From: CF-161 sp035259145
GTDB taxonomy: Bacteria > Chloroflexota > Dormibacteria > Dormibacterales > Dormibacteraceae
Direction: 5' to 3'
Assembly: GCA_035259145.1 (NCBI GenBank)
Contig: DATFWQ010000065.1
Coordinates: 1-20,572 of the forward strand
DNA length: 20,572 nt
The first letter of the stretch is position 1. The number at the start of each line of letters is the position of its first letter. Below the pieces are notes generated by a model, which made no database searches, was not told the DNA's origin, and worked only from the letters and a program-made list of their open reading frames with translations. The position numbers and the translations under genes are program-made. This document shows, piece by piece, positions 6,641-14,533 of this stretch.

Positions 6641-6752
6641 CCACGTGTCACTGGTGCTGGGACGAGAGCTCGAGGTAGTGCTAGGTCCATCCCGGATGGC
6701 GAGCCAGGTCGACTGCGGAAGGTGAGGGACCGACTGTACGGTTGACACGTGG
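6641..6752. promoter_or_regulatory. Divergent promoter region with paired TGACACGTGG elements
   Basis: The 10-mer TGACACGTGG occurs at 6743-6752 on the plus strand, overlapping the GTG start of the kinase gene. It occurs again on the minus strand at 6650-6641, about 25 bases before the membrane protein start. Both contain the CACGTG palindrome. The first copy is also flanked by a CACCAG (6631-6636) / CTGGTG (6651-6656) inverted repeat. The matching position relative to each divergent gene suggests a shared regulator, possibly the adjacent response regulator. The repeat is seen; the function is inferred. Confidence 0.4.
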
Positions 6753-8044
6753 CCGACCCGGTCGCTCCAGCCAGCGCGTGGCAGGCGCTAACTGAGCGTC
6801 CCCTGCGGTTACTGGGGTCGTCCTGGCCGTGGCGGTCGCTGGCATACTTGACCGCCGGGCTGCCGCTCGCGCTGGCGTGGCTGATTGCGGTGGTTACTGC
6901 CGCAGGGATCGGGCTCGTCACCGCGCCCCTCGGAGTAGGGCTGCTCCTCCTGGCGGCAGTGGCGCTCTCCGGCGTTGCACTGGCGGTTGCTGAGCGGCGG
7001 CGGCTCCGGCTGGTGGACTCAGCTCCTGCCGCGTCGCCTCACCGGGCAGTGGTTGGCGCCGGACCCTGGGCCTGGCTGCGGTTCCGGCTCAGAGAGGCGG
7101 CGACCTGGAAAGAGCTGGGCCTGGCTCCTCTCCTGTGCCTGCTCGGCCTCCTCGATGGATGCCTCGCGTTGATCCCCAGCGGGCTGGTGATCGGCCTGAT
7201 CACGGCGCCCATCCAGGCGCTCCTGCTACCGCACGTCCATCCAAACCGGGCCTGGCAGCAGATCCTCCAGAGCCCAGGCACGCTGGTGATGGTCTGGCTG
7301 CTCGGGCTCTGGGCGGCAGCGGGGTCAGCCTACCTCTTTACAGCGTGGGCGGCCCTGAGAGCATCGGTCACCAGGAGGCTACTGGTCCGTCCTCCAGTCC
7401 CTGGACCTGAGGCCGAACTGCTGGAGCTCGCTCAGTCGCGGGCGCGCATCGTCGATGCCTACGAGGCGGAGCGACTTCGCATGGAGAGGGACCTGCACGA
7501 CGGCGTGCAGCAGCGGCTAACTGCGCTGATCATGACCATCGGCCTGGCCCGCCTCGAGCTCGAGGAGGGCCCGACGACCGCGCGAAAGCTGGTTTCCAGG
7601 GCACACGAGGAGGCGGGTCTGGCGCTCAGTGAGCTGCGCGATCTGGTCCATGGCATCCGTCCAGCAGTGCTGGCCGATCGAGGACTTCCGGCAGCGGTTC
7701 CTGCCCTGGCCGAACGCACGCCGGTGCCGGTCGAGCTCGACGTCAACCTGCCTCGCCGGCTGCCAGAGGCGGTGGAGTCGGCGGCATACTACGTCGTCTC
7801 GGAGGCCCTTGCCAACCTGGCTAAGCACAGCGGGGCGACAGCCGCAACGGTCGCCCTGCGAATTGCCGACGGCCTCCTCACGATCGAAGTTCGAGACAAC
7901 GGCCGCGGCGGAGCCGCCGCCGGTCCAGGCGGCGGCCTGGTCGGGCTGGCCGACCGGGTGGCAGCCCTCGGGGGAGTTGTCCGGCTCTCCAGCCCTCGCG
8001 GTGGCCCGACCGTCGTGTATGCGAGCATCCCATGCGGGTCGTGA
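6749..8044 (+). CDS. NarL-type sensor histidine kinase
   Basis: A 431-residue membrane-bound kinase that autophosphorylates on histidine and passes phosphate to the following regulator. The N-terminal half (residues about 28-210) carries four hydrophobic spans in two pairs, matching the putative sensor domain (PF13796) of actinobacterial-type kinases. A coiled linker (219-245) leads to the HisKA_3 dimerisation box with RDLHDGVQQRLTAL, phospho-acceptor H250. The ATPase domain has the N-box SEALANLAKHS (N356), the G1 box DNGRGG (383-388) and the G2 box GGGLVGLADRV (394-404). Start GTG 6749 has no ribosome site, so the mRNA may be leaderless; no better start is seen. The 3' end overlaps the regulator gene by 13 bases. 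The lack of a large extracytoplasmic loop suggests sensing within the membrane, for example of envelope stress. Confidence 0.93.
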   Translation: MADPVAPASAWQALTERPLRLLGSSWPWRSLAYLTAGLPLALAWLIAVVTAAGIGLVTAPLGVGLLLLAAVALSGVALAVAERRRLRLVDSAPAASPHRAVVGAGPWAWLRFRLREAATWKELGLAPLLCLLGLLDGCLALIPSGLVIGLITAPIQALLLPHVHPNRAWQQILQSPGTLVMVWLLGLWAAAGSAYLFTAWAALRASVTRRLLVRPPVPGPEAELLELAQSRARIVDAYEAERLRMERDLHDGVQQRLTALIMTIGLARLELEEGPTTARKLVSRAHEEAGLALSELRDLVHGIRPAVLADRGLPAAVPALAERTPVPVELDVNLPRRLPEAVESAAYYVVSEALANLAKHSGATAATVALRIADGLLTIEVRDNGRGGAAAGPGGGLVGLADRVAALGGVVRLSSPRGGPTVVYASIPCGS

Positions 8045-8682
8045 TCGCCGAGGACTCGGTGCTTCTGCGGGAGGGTCTGGTCCAGATCCTGGCCCGCCGC
8101 AAGCACGAGGTGGTGGCCGCCATAGGGGACGCCGAGCTCCTCCTGGAGAGCGTGCGCGTGCACGCTCCTGACGTGGCGATCGTGGATGTGCGGATGCCGC
8201 CCTCGTTTCGAGATGAAGGGCTGCAGGCCGCGCTCCAGCTACGCCTCGATCACCCGAGCGTGGGGATCGTGGTGCTGTCGCAGTATGTGGAGACCGCCTA
8301 CGCTGCGGAGCTCCTAGAGGCGGCCAGGTGTGGCGTGGGGTACCTGCTCAAGGACCGGGTCGGGGATGTCGTCGACTTTCTGGATGCAGTGGAACGGGTG
8401 GCCGCAGGGGGTGTGGTCATCGACCCTGAGGTCGTGCGGAGGCTCATCGCACGCCGGCGCTCCGAGCCGCTCGACCAGCTGACCGGCCGTGAGCGAGAAG
8501 TACTGTCGCTGATGGCCGAAGGACGCTCGAACAGCGCCATCGCCCGCAGGTTGGTGGTGACCGAGGCCGCGGTCGCCAAGCACGTGGGGAACATTTTCGG
8601 CAAGCTGGCGCTGGAGCCGGCTGAGGATGACCATCGACGGGTCCTGGCGGTGCTCGCCTACCTGCGCGGCCAGCGCCGCTAG
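8032..8682 (+). CDS. NarL/LuxR-family response regulator
   Basis: A 216-residue DNA-binding regulator paired with the preceding kinase. The receiver domain (1-120) has the acidic pair E7-D8, phospho-acceptor D52 (AIVDVRMPP), S83 in the VVLS strand, and K107 (GYLLKD). The C-terminal LuxR helix-turn-helix (about 150-200) reads LTGREREVLSLMAEGRSNSA then IARRLVVTEAAVAKHVGNIF, which is canonical. The start ATG 8032 lies within the kinase gene (13-base overlap), so translation is coupled. The targets cannot be read from the sequence; the TGACACGTGG pair at 6641-6752 is a candidate site for autoregulation and control of the divergent membrane protein. Confidence 0.95.
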   Translation: MRVVIAEDSVLLREGLVQILARRKHEVVAAIGDAELLLESVRVHAPDVAIVDVRMPPSFRDEGLQAALQLRLDHPSVGIVVLSQYVETAYAAELLEAARCGVGYLLKDRVGDVVDFLDAVERVAAGGVVIDPEVVRRLIARRRSEPLDQLTGREREVLSLMAEGRSNSAIARRLVVTEAAVAKHVGNIFGKLALEPAEDDHRRVLAVLAYLRGQRR

Positions 8683-9011
8683 GTCCATGCGCGCGGGAAC
8701 CTGGTGTTCAGACCCGAGGTAGTCCAGATTTCTCTGTCCACCCCGGGTGTTCCCTGGCCTCGGTTCGTCATGATCTCTGGTCCCGAGCCCCTGAGACCGT
8801 GCTCAGATAATGCTCCATCGCCATGTAGCGGGGGTGTGTAGGCCGCTTCCTCGAGTAGGTCGACCGGCCGTTGTTGACTCTGCTCGACATGACGGAGCTT
8901 CGCGGCGCACCCTGCACGGGCTCAGGGATGTGCGCATGACCTTTGCGGACGGTTTAGACCCTGGCTTTGCACCGGTGACGTCCGGCTTCAGGCCGAGGTT
9001 CTCGCTCTTCG
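8683..9011. other. Gap between convergent genes
   Basis: No gene is convincing. On the minus strand one frame reads RVNNGRSTYSRKRP then THPRYMAMEHYLSTVSGARD (about 8875-8770). It looks protein-like but has no start signals and matches nothing I recognise; it could be another gene remnant. A 5-bp CTGAG/CTCAG stem lies near 8791-8806. I see no clear terminator despite the convergent layout. Confidence 0.3.
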
Positions 9012-9695
9012 TCACCAGCTCGCGTCCTCCAGTCCGTCATCCACGCTGGCAGCCGACGGACCGTTTCCAAGGACACCTCTCCAGATAGCGATCGCAAGCC
9101 AGAAGCAGCCGGCGGTCACCAGCAGGCCGTGGCCCACGCGAATCACAGGGCTGCCGAAGAACTGCGGTATGTACAGCGCGAAGGAGAGCCCGAACAGTGC
9201 TCCGCTCCATCTCGGCAGCGTGCCCGACCTCCAGACAGCAGCGGCGGCCACGATCCCTCCGATGCCGAGCAGCAGCAGTCCGGGGATGAACAGGAAGGCC
9301 CCTGGTCCGTAGCGGACGTCGTTGGCGACGCCCACGAGGGTGGTGCTGTGCTGCCGAAGCGCCTCCTGGCCGAGCACGTGGAGGCCGAACGCCTCCGCTC
9401 CGTAGTAGGGCAGCGTGAGACCCACACCGACCCACCCCGTGACCAGGGCGAGAAGGGCGAGGTGCTCAGCAGACGAGTCTCGCAGCGTGGCGTACAGGGC
9501 CAGCAAGCCCAGCGGCACCAGCACGAAGCCGAGCATCGCCAGGACGTGGGCGACGATCCAGGCGGAGGACGCGAAGGCCACAGCGCCTTGCAGGGATGTC
9601 TCGTCCGAATACGGCCGTATCGCCGGGTACAAGACGAAGAGCACGCCGCCGACGGCGAGCGCCAGGGCGCCAACGCGGACTCTCACCGATGGCAT
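9012..9695 (-). CDS. Multi-span membrane protein of unknown function
   Basis: A 227-residue protein with about six hydrophobic spans: residues about 6-25 (VGALALAVGGVLFVLYPAI), then AWIVAHVLAMLGFVLVPLGL, LALLALVTGWVGVGLTLPYY, GAFLFIPGLLLLGIGGIVAA, WSGALFGLSFALYIPQF and GHGLLVTAGCFWLAIAIW. A polar segment with conserved-looking histidine and tyrosine follows span 3. I do not recognise the family. ATG 9695 is chosen because the protein character starts there and a GAG lies just upstream; an in-frame ATG at 9737 has no ribosome site and would overlap the divergent promoter. It diverges from arsR with the 16-bp operator between them, so it may share that control. Confidence 0.7.
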   Translation of the reverse strand: MPSVRVRVGALALAVGGVLFVLYPAIRPYSDETSLQGAVAFASSAWIVAHVLAMLGFVLVPLGLLALYATLRDSSAEHLALLALVTGWVGVGLTLPYYGAEAFGLHVLGQEALRQHSTTLVGVANDVRYGPGAFLFIPGLLLLGIGGIVAAAAVWRSGTLPRWSGALFGLSFALYIPQFFGSPVIRVGHGLLVTAGCFWLAIAIWRGVLGNGPSAASVDDGLEDASW

Positions 9696-9754
9696 CGTAC
9701 TCGGACCATGCCGGCGCTCCGCAGTGGAGTCTTTCATGGATGAGTGGAGAGAAG

Positions 9755-9770
9755 TTGCGCACATGCGCAA
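9755..9770. promoter_or_regulatory. 16-bp inverted repeat, probable ArsR-family operator
   Basis: TTGCGCA-CA-TGCGCAA is a perfect 7-bp inverted repeat with a 2-base centre, 21 bases before the arsR start codon. A promoter can be drawn over it: -35 TTGCGC (9755-9760), 16-base spacer, -10 TACAGA (9777-9782). Transcription would then begin at or just before the ATG. ArsR-family dimers bind such short AT/GC-alternating palindromes over promoters, so autorepression and control of the whole redox operon is likely, perhaps also of the divergent gene at 9695. Confidence 0.6.
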
Positions 9771-9791
9771 TTGTGCTACAGAATAGCTGAC

Positions 9792-10103
9792 ATGGTTCCC
9801 GAGCAACTCCTGGAAGAGGCCGCACGCCGCTTCGGCCTCCTTGGTGACGTCAACCGGCTTCGGATCCTGAGCACCCTGCACGAGGCCGGCGAGCAGACGA
9901 CCGGCGTCCTGGCTGATAGGACCGGGCTGGCCATGGCCAACGTCTCCCAACACCTCTCGCGGATGATGGCGGCAGGCCTCGTGAGCCGCCGCCGAGAGGC
10001 CCAGCACGCCTTCTACACGATCTCCGACCCCACCGTGGCCAGCCTTTGCGACCTCGTCTGCACGAGCGTCCGAGAGCGAGCGGCCTCCCTTGCTAGCGCC
10101 TGA
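9792..10103 (+). CDS. ArsR/SmtB-family transcriptional repressor
   Basis: A 103-residue winged-helix repressor. GLLGDVNRLRILSTL (15-29) is the ArsR helix 2 pattern, GLAMANVSQHLSRMMAAGLV (45-64) the recognition helix, and SRRREAQHAFYTISD (65-79) the wing. The ELCxC metal site of classical arsenic/cadmium sensors is absent. The only cysteines are C86 and C90 (SLCDLVCTSV) in the C-terminal dimer helix, which could bind metal across the dimer or form a redox or sulfur-reactive pair; the signal is therefore not determined. Start ATG 9792 follows the operator directly; the frame runs back to 9744, but that would cover the promoter. The stop overlaps the next gene's likely start by 14 bases, making it the first gene of the redox operon. 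Confidence 0.92.
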   Translation: MVPEQLLEEAARRFGLLGDVNRLRILSTLHEAGEQTTGVLADRTGLAMANVSQHLSRMMAAGLVSRRREAQHAFYTISDPTVASLCDLVCTSVRERAASLASA

Positions 10104-11607
10104 ACGGGATACACCGGCCGAAGCAGGGTCGTCCCTGCCCCTTTGGGGAAAGGTCATCGACCAGTCGAAGTGCATCGGCTGCCACGCCTGCACGACGGCC
10201 TGCAAGTCGGAGAACGAGGTGCCGCTCTCGGTCACCCGCACCTACGTCAAATCGGTAGACGTCGGCGTCTACCCGGCGGCCAGGCGCAGCTTCCAGGTCA
10301 CCCGCTGCAATCAGTGCGACGACCCGCCCTGCGTCCACGCCTGTCCGACCTCGGCCATGCATCGACGGGCTGACGGGATCGTGGACTTCGACAAGTCAGT
10401 CTGCATCGGCTGCAAGGCCTGCATCGCCGCTTGTCCTTACGACGCCATCTTCATCAATCCCGAGGACCACTCGGCTGAGAAGTGCAACTTCTGCGCCCAT
10501 CGCATCGACATGGGCCTCGAGCCGGCCTGCGTCGTCGTCTGCCCGGTGGAGGCGATCCTGGTCGGCGATCTCCGCGACCCCGACTCGAAGGTCTCCCATT
10601 ACGTCAACCGAGACGTGGTGCAGGTCCGTAAGCCGGAGAAGGCGACCAGGCCCAAGCTCTTCTACAAAGGTGCCCACAGCGCCACCCTGGACCCCTTGGC
10701 TGCACTTATGCCGGATGGCGGGCTCTACATGTGGAGCGAGCAGCCAGCCGGGCCGCACGAGGTCCGCACTGGCAGCCGGACGTCGCCAGCCAACTCGAGC
10801 GCGGCGGCCATCCTTAGCTACGACGTTGCCCATCGCGCACCGTGGGACTGGCGGGTCAGTCTCTACACCTGGACCAAGGGACTCGCAGCAGGGATCTACC
10901 TGGCGGCTTTCATACTCGGAACGGGCAGTGGCTGGCCAATCCTGACCCCACTATTGAGTGGGATCTTCCTGGCACTTACAGGGACGATCCTGATAGCCGA
11001 TCTCGAACACCCACTCCGCTTTGTGTTGATCTTCAGGCGCCCGCAGTGGCGGAGCTGGTTGGTGCGGGGCGCCGTCTTCATCAGCCTCTACGGCGTGGTG
11101 CTGGTCGTCCACTTCGTGCTCGGGATCGCCGGGCTGATCCAGGCGACGCGCTGGCTGGCCATAGCTGGTGTTGCGCTGGCCGTGCTAACCGCCGTCTATA
11201 CCGCCTTCCTCTTCGCGCAGGCGCGCGCGCGCGACCTCTGGCAGAGCCCGCTGCTGGCTCCTCACATGGTCGTGCAGGCGGTGATGCTGGGCGCCGCCGT
11301 CGAGGTGCTGCTGGGTGTATCCGGCGCGGTCTGGCTGCTTGCCGCCGGCGCTCTGACGCACCTGGTCCTGCTGGCCAGCGAGATCTCTATCGGCCATCCC
11401 ACGGCCCATGCGCGGGTGACCGTTCACCAGATGACTGCCGGCCCCTATGCGCGCTGGTTCTGGCCGGGCGTCGCGCTCGCCGCCCTGGCAGGGTCGGCGC
11501 CCTGGCTTGGCCCGTTCGCCGCCATAGCCGCCGTCGCGGCCCTGATAGCGGTGCTCGCCCATGAGCACGCCTACGTCCAGGCAGGTCAATCGGTGTCGCT
11601 GGCATGA
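10090..11607 (+). CDS. Fused [4Fe-4S] ferredoxin subunit and NrfD-type membrane subunit
   Basis: A 505-residue electron-transfer subunit joining what are usually two proteins (B and C subunits of PsrABC, SoeABC or DmsABC-type enzymes). Residues 20-190 hold four cysteine clusters: C28-IG-C31-HA-C34-TTA-C38; C73-x2-C76-x4-C81-x3-C85; C105-IG-C108-KA-C111-IAA-C115; C132-x2-C135-x11-C147-x3-C151. These are ligands for four [4Fe-4S] clusters. Residues about 240-500 have about eight hydrophobic spans of the NrfD quinone-interacting family (WTKGLAAGIYLAAFILG first). No signal peptide precedes the ferredoxin part, so it should be cytoplasmic. The start is uncertain: TTG 10090 is the only usable codon before the first cluster. 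The stop overlaps the next ATG (ATGA). The family is certain; quinone exchange is inferred. Confidence 0.93.
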   Translation: MLAPERDTPAEAGSSLPLWGKVIDQSKCIGCHACTTACKSENEVPLSVTRTYVKSVDVGVYPAARRSFQVTRCNQCDDPPCVHACPTSAMHRRADGIVDFDKSVCIGCKACIAACPYDAIFINPEDHSAEKCNFCAHRIDMGLEPACVVVCPVEAILVGDLRDPDSKVSHYVNRDVVQVRKPEKATRPKLFYKGAHSATLDPLAALMPDGGLYMWSEQPAGPHEVRTGSRTSPANSSAAAILSYDVAHRAPWDWRVSLYTWTKGLAAGIYLAAFILGTGSGWPILTPLLSGIFLALTGTILIADLEHPLRFVLIFRRPQWRSWLVRGAVFISLYGVVLVVHFVLGIAGLIQATRWLAIAGVALAVLTAVYTAFLFAQARARDLWQSPLLAPHMVVQAVMLGAAVEVLLGVSGAVWLLAAGALTHLVLLASEISIGHPTAHARVTVHQMTAGPYARWFWPGVALAALAGSAPWLGPFAAIAAVAALIAVLAHEHAYVQAGQSVSLA

Positions 11608-14531
11608 CGATGAACGAGCAGCTCAGCAGGCTGAACGAGCGCGTCAAGGCCGCCCGAGCCGAGACCGAGGCGCGCGGGGAGACCTTCTATCCCGGTCCCA
11701 GCCGGGTCCACCTCGCGGCCTTCCCGCCCAGGGAGCGCTGGGACGACTGGGTCGAGCTCGACTCGCGCTCCTGGCCCGAACGCAAAGAAAAGCGCTATAT
11801 GCTCGTCCCGACGACCTGCTTCAACTGCGAGTCGGCATGCGGGCTCCTTGCCTACGTCGACCGCGACACGCTGCAGGTGCGCAAGTTCGAAGGTAACCCC
11901 GAGCATCCGGGGTCACGGGGTCGAAACTGCGCCAAGGGCCCGGCGACGCTCAACCAGGTGACCGACCCTGACCGCGTCCTCTATCCCCTCAAGCGCGCCG
12001 CCGGTCGGGGCGAGGGTCGCTGGGAGCGCGTCGGCTGGGACGAGGCGCTTGACGACATCGCCTCCAGGATCCGGAAGGCGATCACCGAGGATCGTCCGAA
12101 CGAGGTCATGTACCACGTCGGGCGCCCCGGTGAGGACGGCTTCACCGAGCGGGTTCTGGCAGCCTGGGGAGTTGACGGGCATAACTCGCACACAAACATA
12201 TGCTCCTCCAGCGGCCGCGCCGGCTACCACTACTGGATGGGTCTGGACCGTCCTAGTCCCGACCACGCCAACGCCGACCTGATCTTTCTGATCAGCGCGC
12301 ACCTCGAATCCGGCCACTACTTCAACCCGCACGCTCAGCGCGTCGTTGAGGCCAAGCAGCGCGGCGCCAAGCTGGTCGTCTTCGACGTTCGGCTTTCGAA
12401 TACTGCCACCCACGCCGATCACTGGATCTCTCCCCAGCCCGGATCAGAGGCCGCGATCCTGCTCGCAATCGCTCGCGAGCTGGTGGCGAGCGGGCGCTAC
12501 AACCGCGAGTTCGTGGAGCGCTGGTGGAACTGGCGGGAGTACCTGACCCGTGAGCGGCCTGAGCTGGAGCCGAGCTTCGCCAGCTTCGAGAAGGCGTTTT
12601 TGGAGCTGTATCGGGAATTCACCCTGGAGTTCGCGGCCGCCGAGTCGGGCGTTCCGGCGTCCACCCTGCGTGCGATCGCCGACCTGGTGGCAGCGGCGGG
12701 GACCCGGCTTTCCACGCACAACTGGCGCTCGGCGGCGGCGGGCAACCTGGGTGGCTGGCAGGTGTCGCGCTCCCTCTTTATGCTCAACGCCTTGATGGGC
12801 GCGGTCGCCACCGAGGGCGGCGTCTATCCCAACGCGTGGAACAAATTCGTGCCCCGGCCGATGTACCTGCCCCCGCATCCGCCCCGATGGAACGAGCTCA
12901 CCTGGCCGGCTGACTACCCGTTGACGATGAACGAGCTCTCCTTTCTGCTGCCGCACTTCATCGAAGAAGGTCGCGGGCGGCTCGAGGTTTACTTCACCCG
13001 CGTCTACAACCCGGTCTGGACCAACCCTGACGGGTTCCGCTGGATCGAGATGCTCACCAACGAGGCCAAGGTCGGCCTTCACGTCGCGCTCACTCCGACG
13101 TGGAGCGAGACCGCGTTCTTCGCCGACTACGTGCTGCCCATGGGCCACGGCTCCGAGCGGCACGACCTGCACTCCTACGAGACGCACGACGCCCAGTGGT
13201 TGGGCTTCCGACAGCCGGTCATGCGCGCAGCTCGCACCCGCCTCGGAGAGCCGGTCGGCGACACCCGCGAGGTCAACCCCGGCGAGGTCTGGGAGGAGAA
13301 CGAGTTCTGGATCGAGCTCTCCTGGCGCATCGATCCCGACGGGTCGCTCGGCATCCGACGCTATTTCGAGTCGCAGAAGAAGCCGGGGACGAAGCTCAGC
13401 GTGGACGAGTACTACGGCTGGATCTTCGAGAACTCCGTACCGGGCCTGCCCGAGAGGGCGGCGGCCGAGGGGCTGACGCCGCTGGAGTGGATGCGGCGCT
13501 ACGGCGCCTTCGAGGTCAAGCGTCGGACGGGCGCCGTCCACGAGCAGGAGGTGCCCGGGCACGAGTTGGATGGGACGGTTACCGATGCCCTGGGCCGCGT
13601 CTTCACCCGGGCACCGCGTCCCGGCAGTCCGAATATCGTCCCGCAGCCGACGCCTGAGCCAGACTCCGAGGGCCGGCGACCGGTCGGTGTGGAGCTCGAT
13701 GGGCGGGTCCGGCGCGGTTTTCCGACGCCCAGCGGCCGGCTCGAGTTCTACTCGCGCACGCTTGCCGAGTGGGGCTGGCCCGAGTACGCGGTTCCGGCCT
13801 ACATCAGGAGCCACGTGCACCCGGCCAACCTCGAGGAAGGGCAGGTGGTGCTCATTCCAACCTTCCGCCTCCCGATCCAGATCCACACCCGAAGCGCCAA
13901 CGCCAAGTGGCTGGACGAGATAGCGCATAGCAACCCGCTCTGGATCAACCCCATCAACGCTCGCCGCTGGGGTGGGATCTGCACCGGTGAGCTGGTCCGG
14001 GTGGAGACGGAGATCGGGTATTTCGTGCTCAAGGCCTGGGTGACCGAAGGGATCCGGCCGGGGGTAGTCGCGTGCAGCCACCACATGGGCCGCTGGAAGC
14101 CTTCGACGGAAGGGACTGGCCAGCGGCAGATGATGGCGACCGTCGACCTCCAGCGGGCTGGCAGCCGCTGGCAGATGAAGCGCCGGCAGGGCGCCGCGCC
14201 TTACGAGTCCAACGATCCGGACACGCGGCGAATCTGGTGGACAGACGTCGGCGTCCATCAGAACCTGACCTTCGGCGTCCACCCCGACCCGATCTCGGGA
14301 ATGCACTGCTGGCACCAGGCGGTCCGCGTCCGGCGGGCCGAGCCAGGAGAGGCGGCGGGGGACATCGGCGTCCACATTGAGAAGTCGCGGGCCATCTACC
14401 GGCGCTGGCTGGAGATGACACGCTCCGCGTTCAGGTTCTCGCCCGATGACACGCGGCGGCCCTACTGGCTGCTGCGACCGCTCAAGCCAAGCCATGACGC
14501 CTACAAGCTGCCGGAGGAAGCGAGGCGTTAA
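11604..14531 (+). CDS. Molybdopterin oxidoreductase, DMSO reductase superfamily, catalytic subunit
   Basis: A 975-residue catalytic subunit binding a bis-MGD Mo/W cofactor and one [4Fe-4S] cluster. The cluster ligands are C72-FN-C75-ESA-C79 and C109 (GRNCAKGP). SHTNICSSSGRAGYHYW follows at about 195-211; C200 occupies the metal-ligand position, as in sulfur-compound and formate enzymes. FPTPSGRLEFYS precedes the C-terminal dinucleotide-binding domain (about 750-900). An N-terminal extension of about 65 residues comes before the cluster, with no twin-arginine signal, so the enzyme is predicted cytoplasmic. Length and layout are closest to PsrA/TtrA/SoeA-like subunits, but the substrate (sulfite, polysulfide, tetrathionate, arsenic oxyanion or other) cannot be decided. 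ATG 11604 overlaps the previous stop; ATG 11610 is an alternative. A long antisense open frame inside it (14495-12444) is a codon-bias artefact. Confidence 0.95.
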   Translation: MTMNEQLSRLNERVKAARAETEARGETFYPGPSRVHLAAFPPRERWDDWVELDSRSWPERKEKRYMLVPTTCFNCESACGLLAYVDRDTLQVRKFEGNPEHPGSRGRNCAKGPATLNQVTDPDRVLYPLKRAAGRGEGRWERVGWDEALDDIASRIRKAITEDRPNEVMYHVGRPGEDGFTERVLAAWGVDGHNSHTNICSSSGRAGYHYWMGLDRPSPDHANADLIFLISAHLESGHYFNPHAQRVVEAKQRGAKLVVFDVRLSNTATHADHWISPQPGSEAAILLAIARELVASGRYNREFVERWWNWREYLTRERPELEPSFASFEKAFLELYREFTLEFAAAESGVPASTLRAIADLVAAAGTRLSTHNWRSAAAGNLGGWQVSRSLFMLNALMGAVATEGGVYPNAWNKFVPRPMYLPPHPPRWNELTWPADYPLTMNELSFLLPHFIEEGRGRLEVYFTRVYNPVWTNPDGFRWIEMLTNEAKVGLHVALTPTWSETAFFADYVLPMGHGSERHDLHSYETHDAQWLGFRQPVMRAARTRLGEPVGDTREVNPGEVWEENEFWIELSWRIDPDGSLGIRRYFESQKKPGTKLSVDEYYGWIFENSVPGLPERAAAEGLTPLEWMRRYGAFEVKRRTGAVHEQEVPGHELDGTVTDALGRVFTRAPRPGSPNIVPQPTPEPDSEGRRPVGVELDGRVRRGFPTPSGRLEFYSRTLAEWGWPEYAVPAYIRSHVHPANLEEGQVVLIPTFRLPIQIHTRSANAKWLDEIAHSNPLWINPINARRWGGICTGELVRVETEIGYFVLKAWVTEGIRPGVVACSHHMGRWKPSTEGTGQRQMMATVDLQRAGSRWQMKRRQGAAPYESNDPDTRRIWWTDVGVHQNLTFGVHPDPISGMHCWHQAVRVRRAEPGEAAGDIGVHIEKSRAIYRRWLEMTRSAFRFSPDDTRRPYWLLRPLKPSHDAYKLPEEARR

Positions 14532-14533
14532 GC

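Noticed and set aside
5759..6748. 329-codon minus-strand open frame
   Set aside because: It is a shifted frame of the DUF2269-like gene and gap, with low-complexity Arg/Ser/Pro content and no ribosome site.
12444..14495. 683-codon open frame antisense to the molybdoenzyme
   Set aside because: High-GC codon bias keeps the complementary frame open; the product is Arg/Pro/Val-rich, without domains, and the sense gene is unambiguous.
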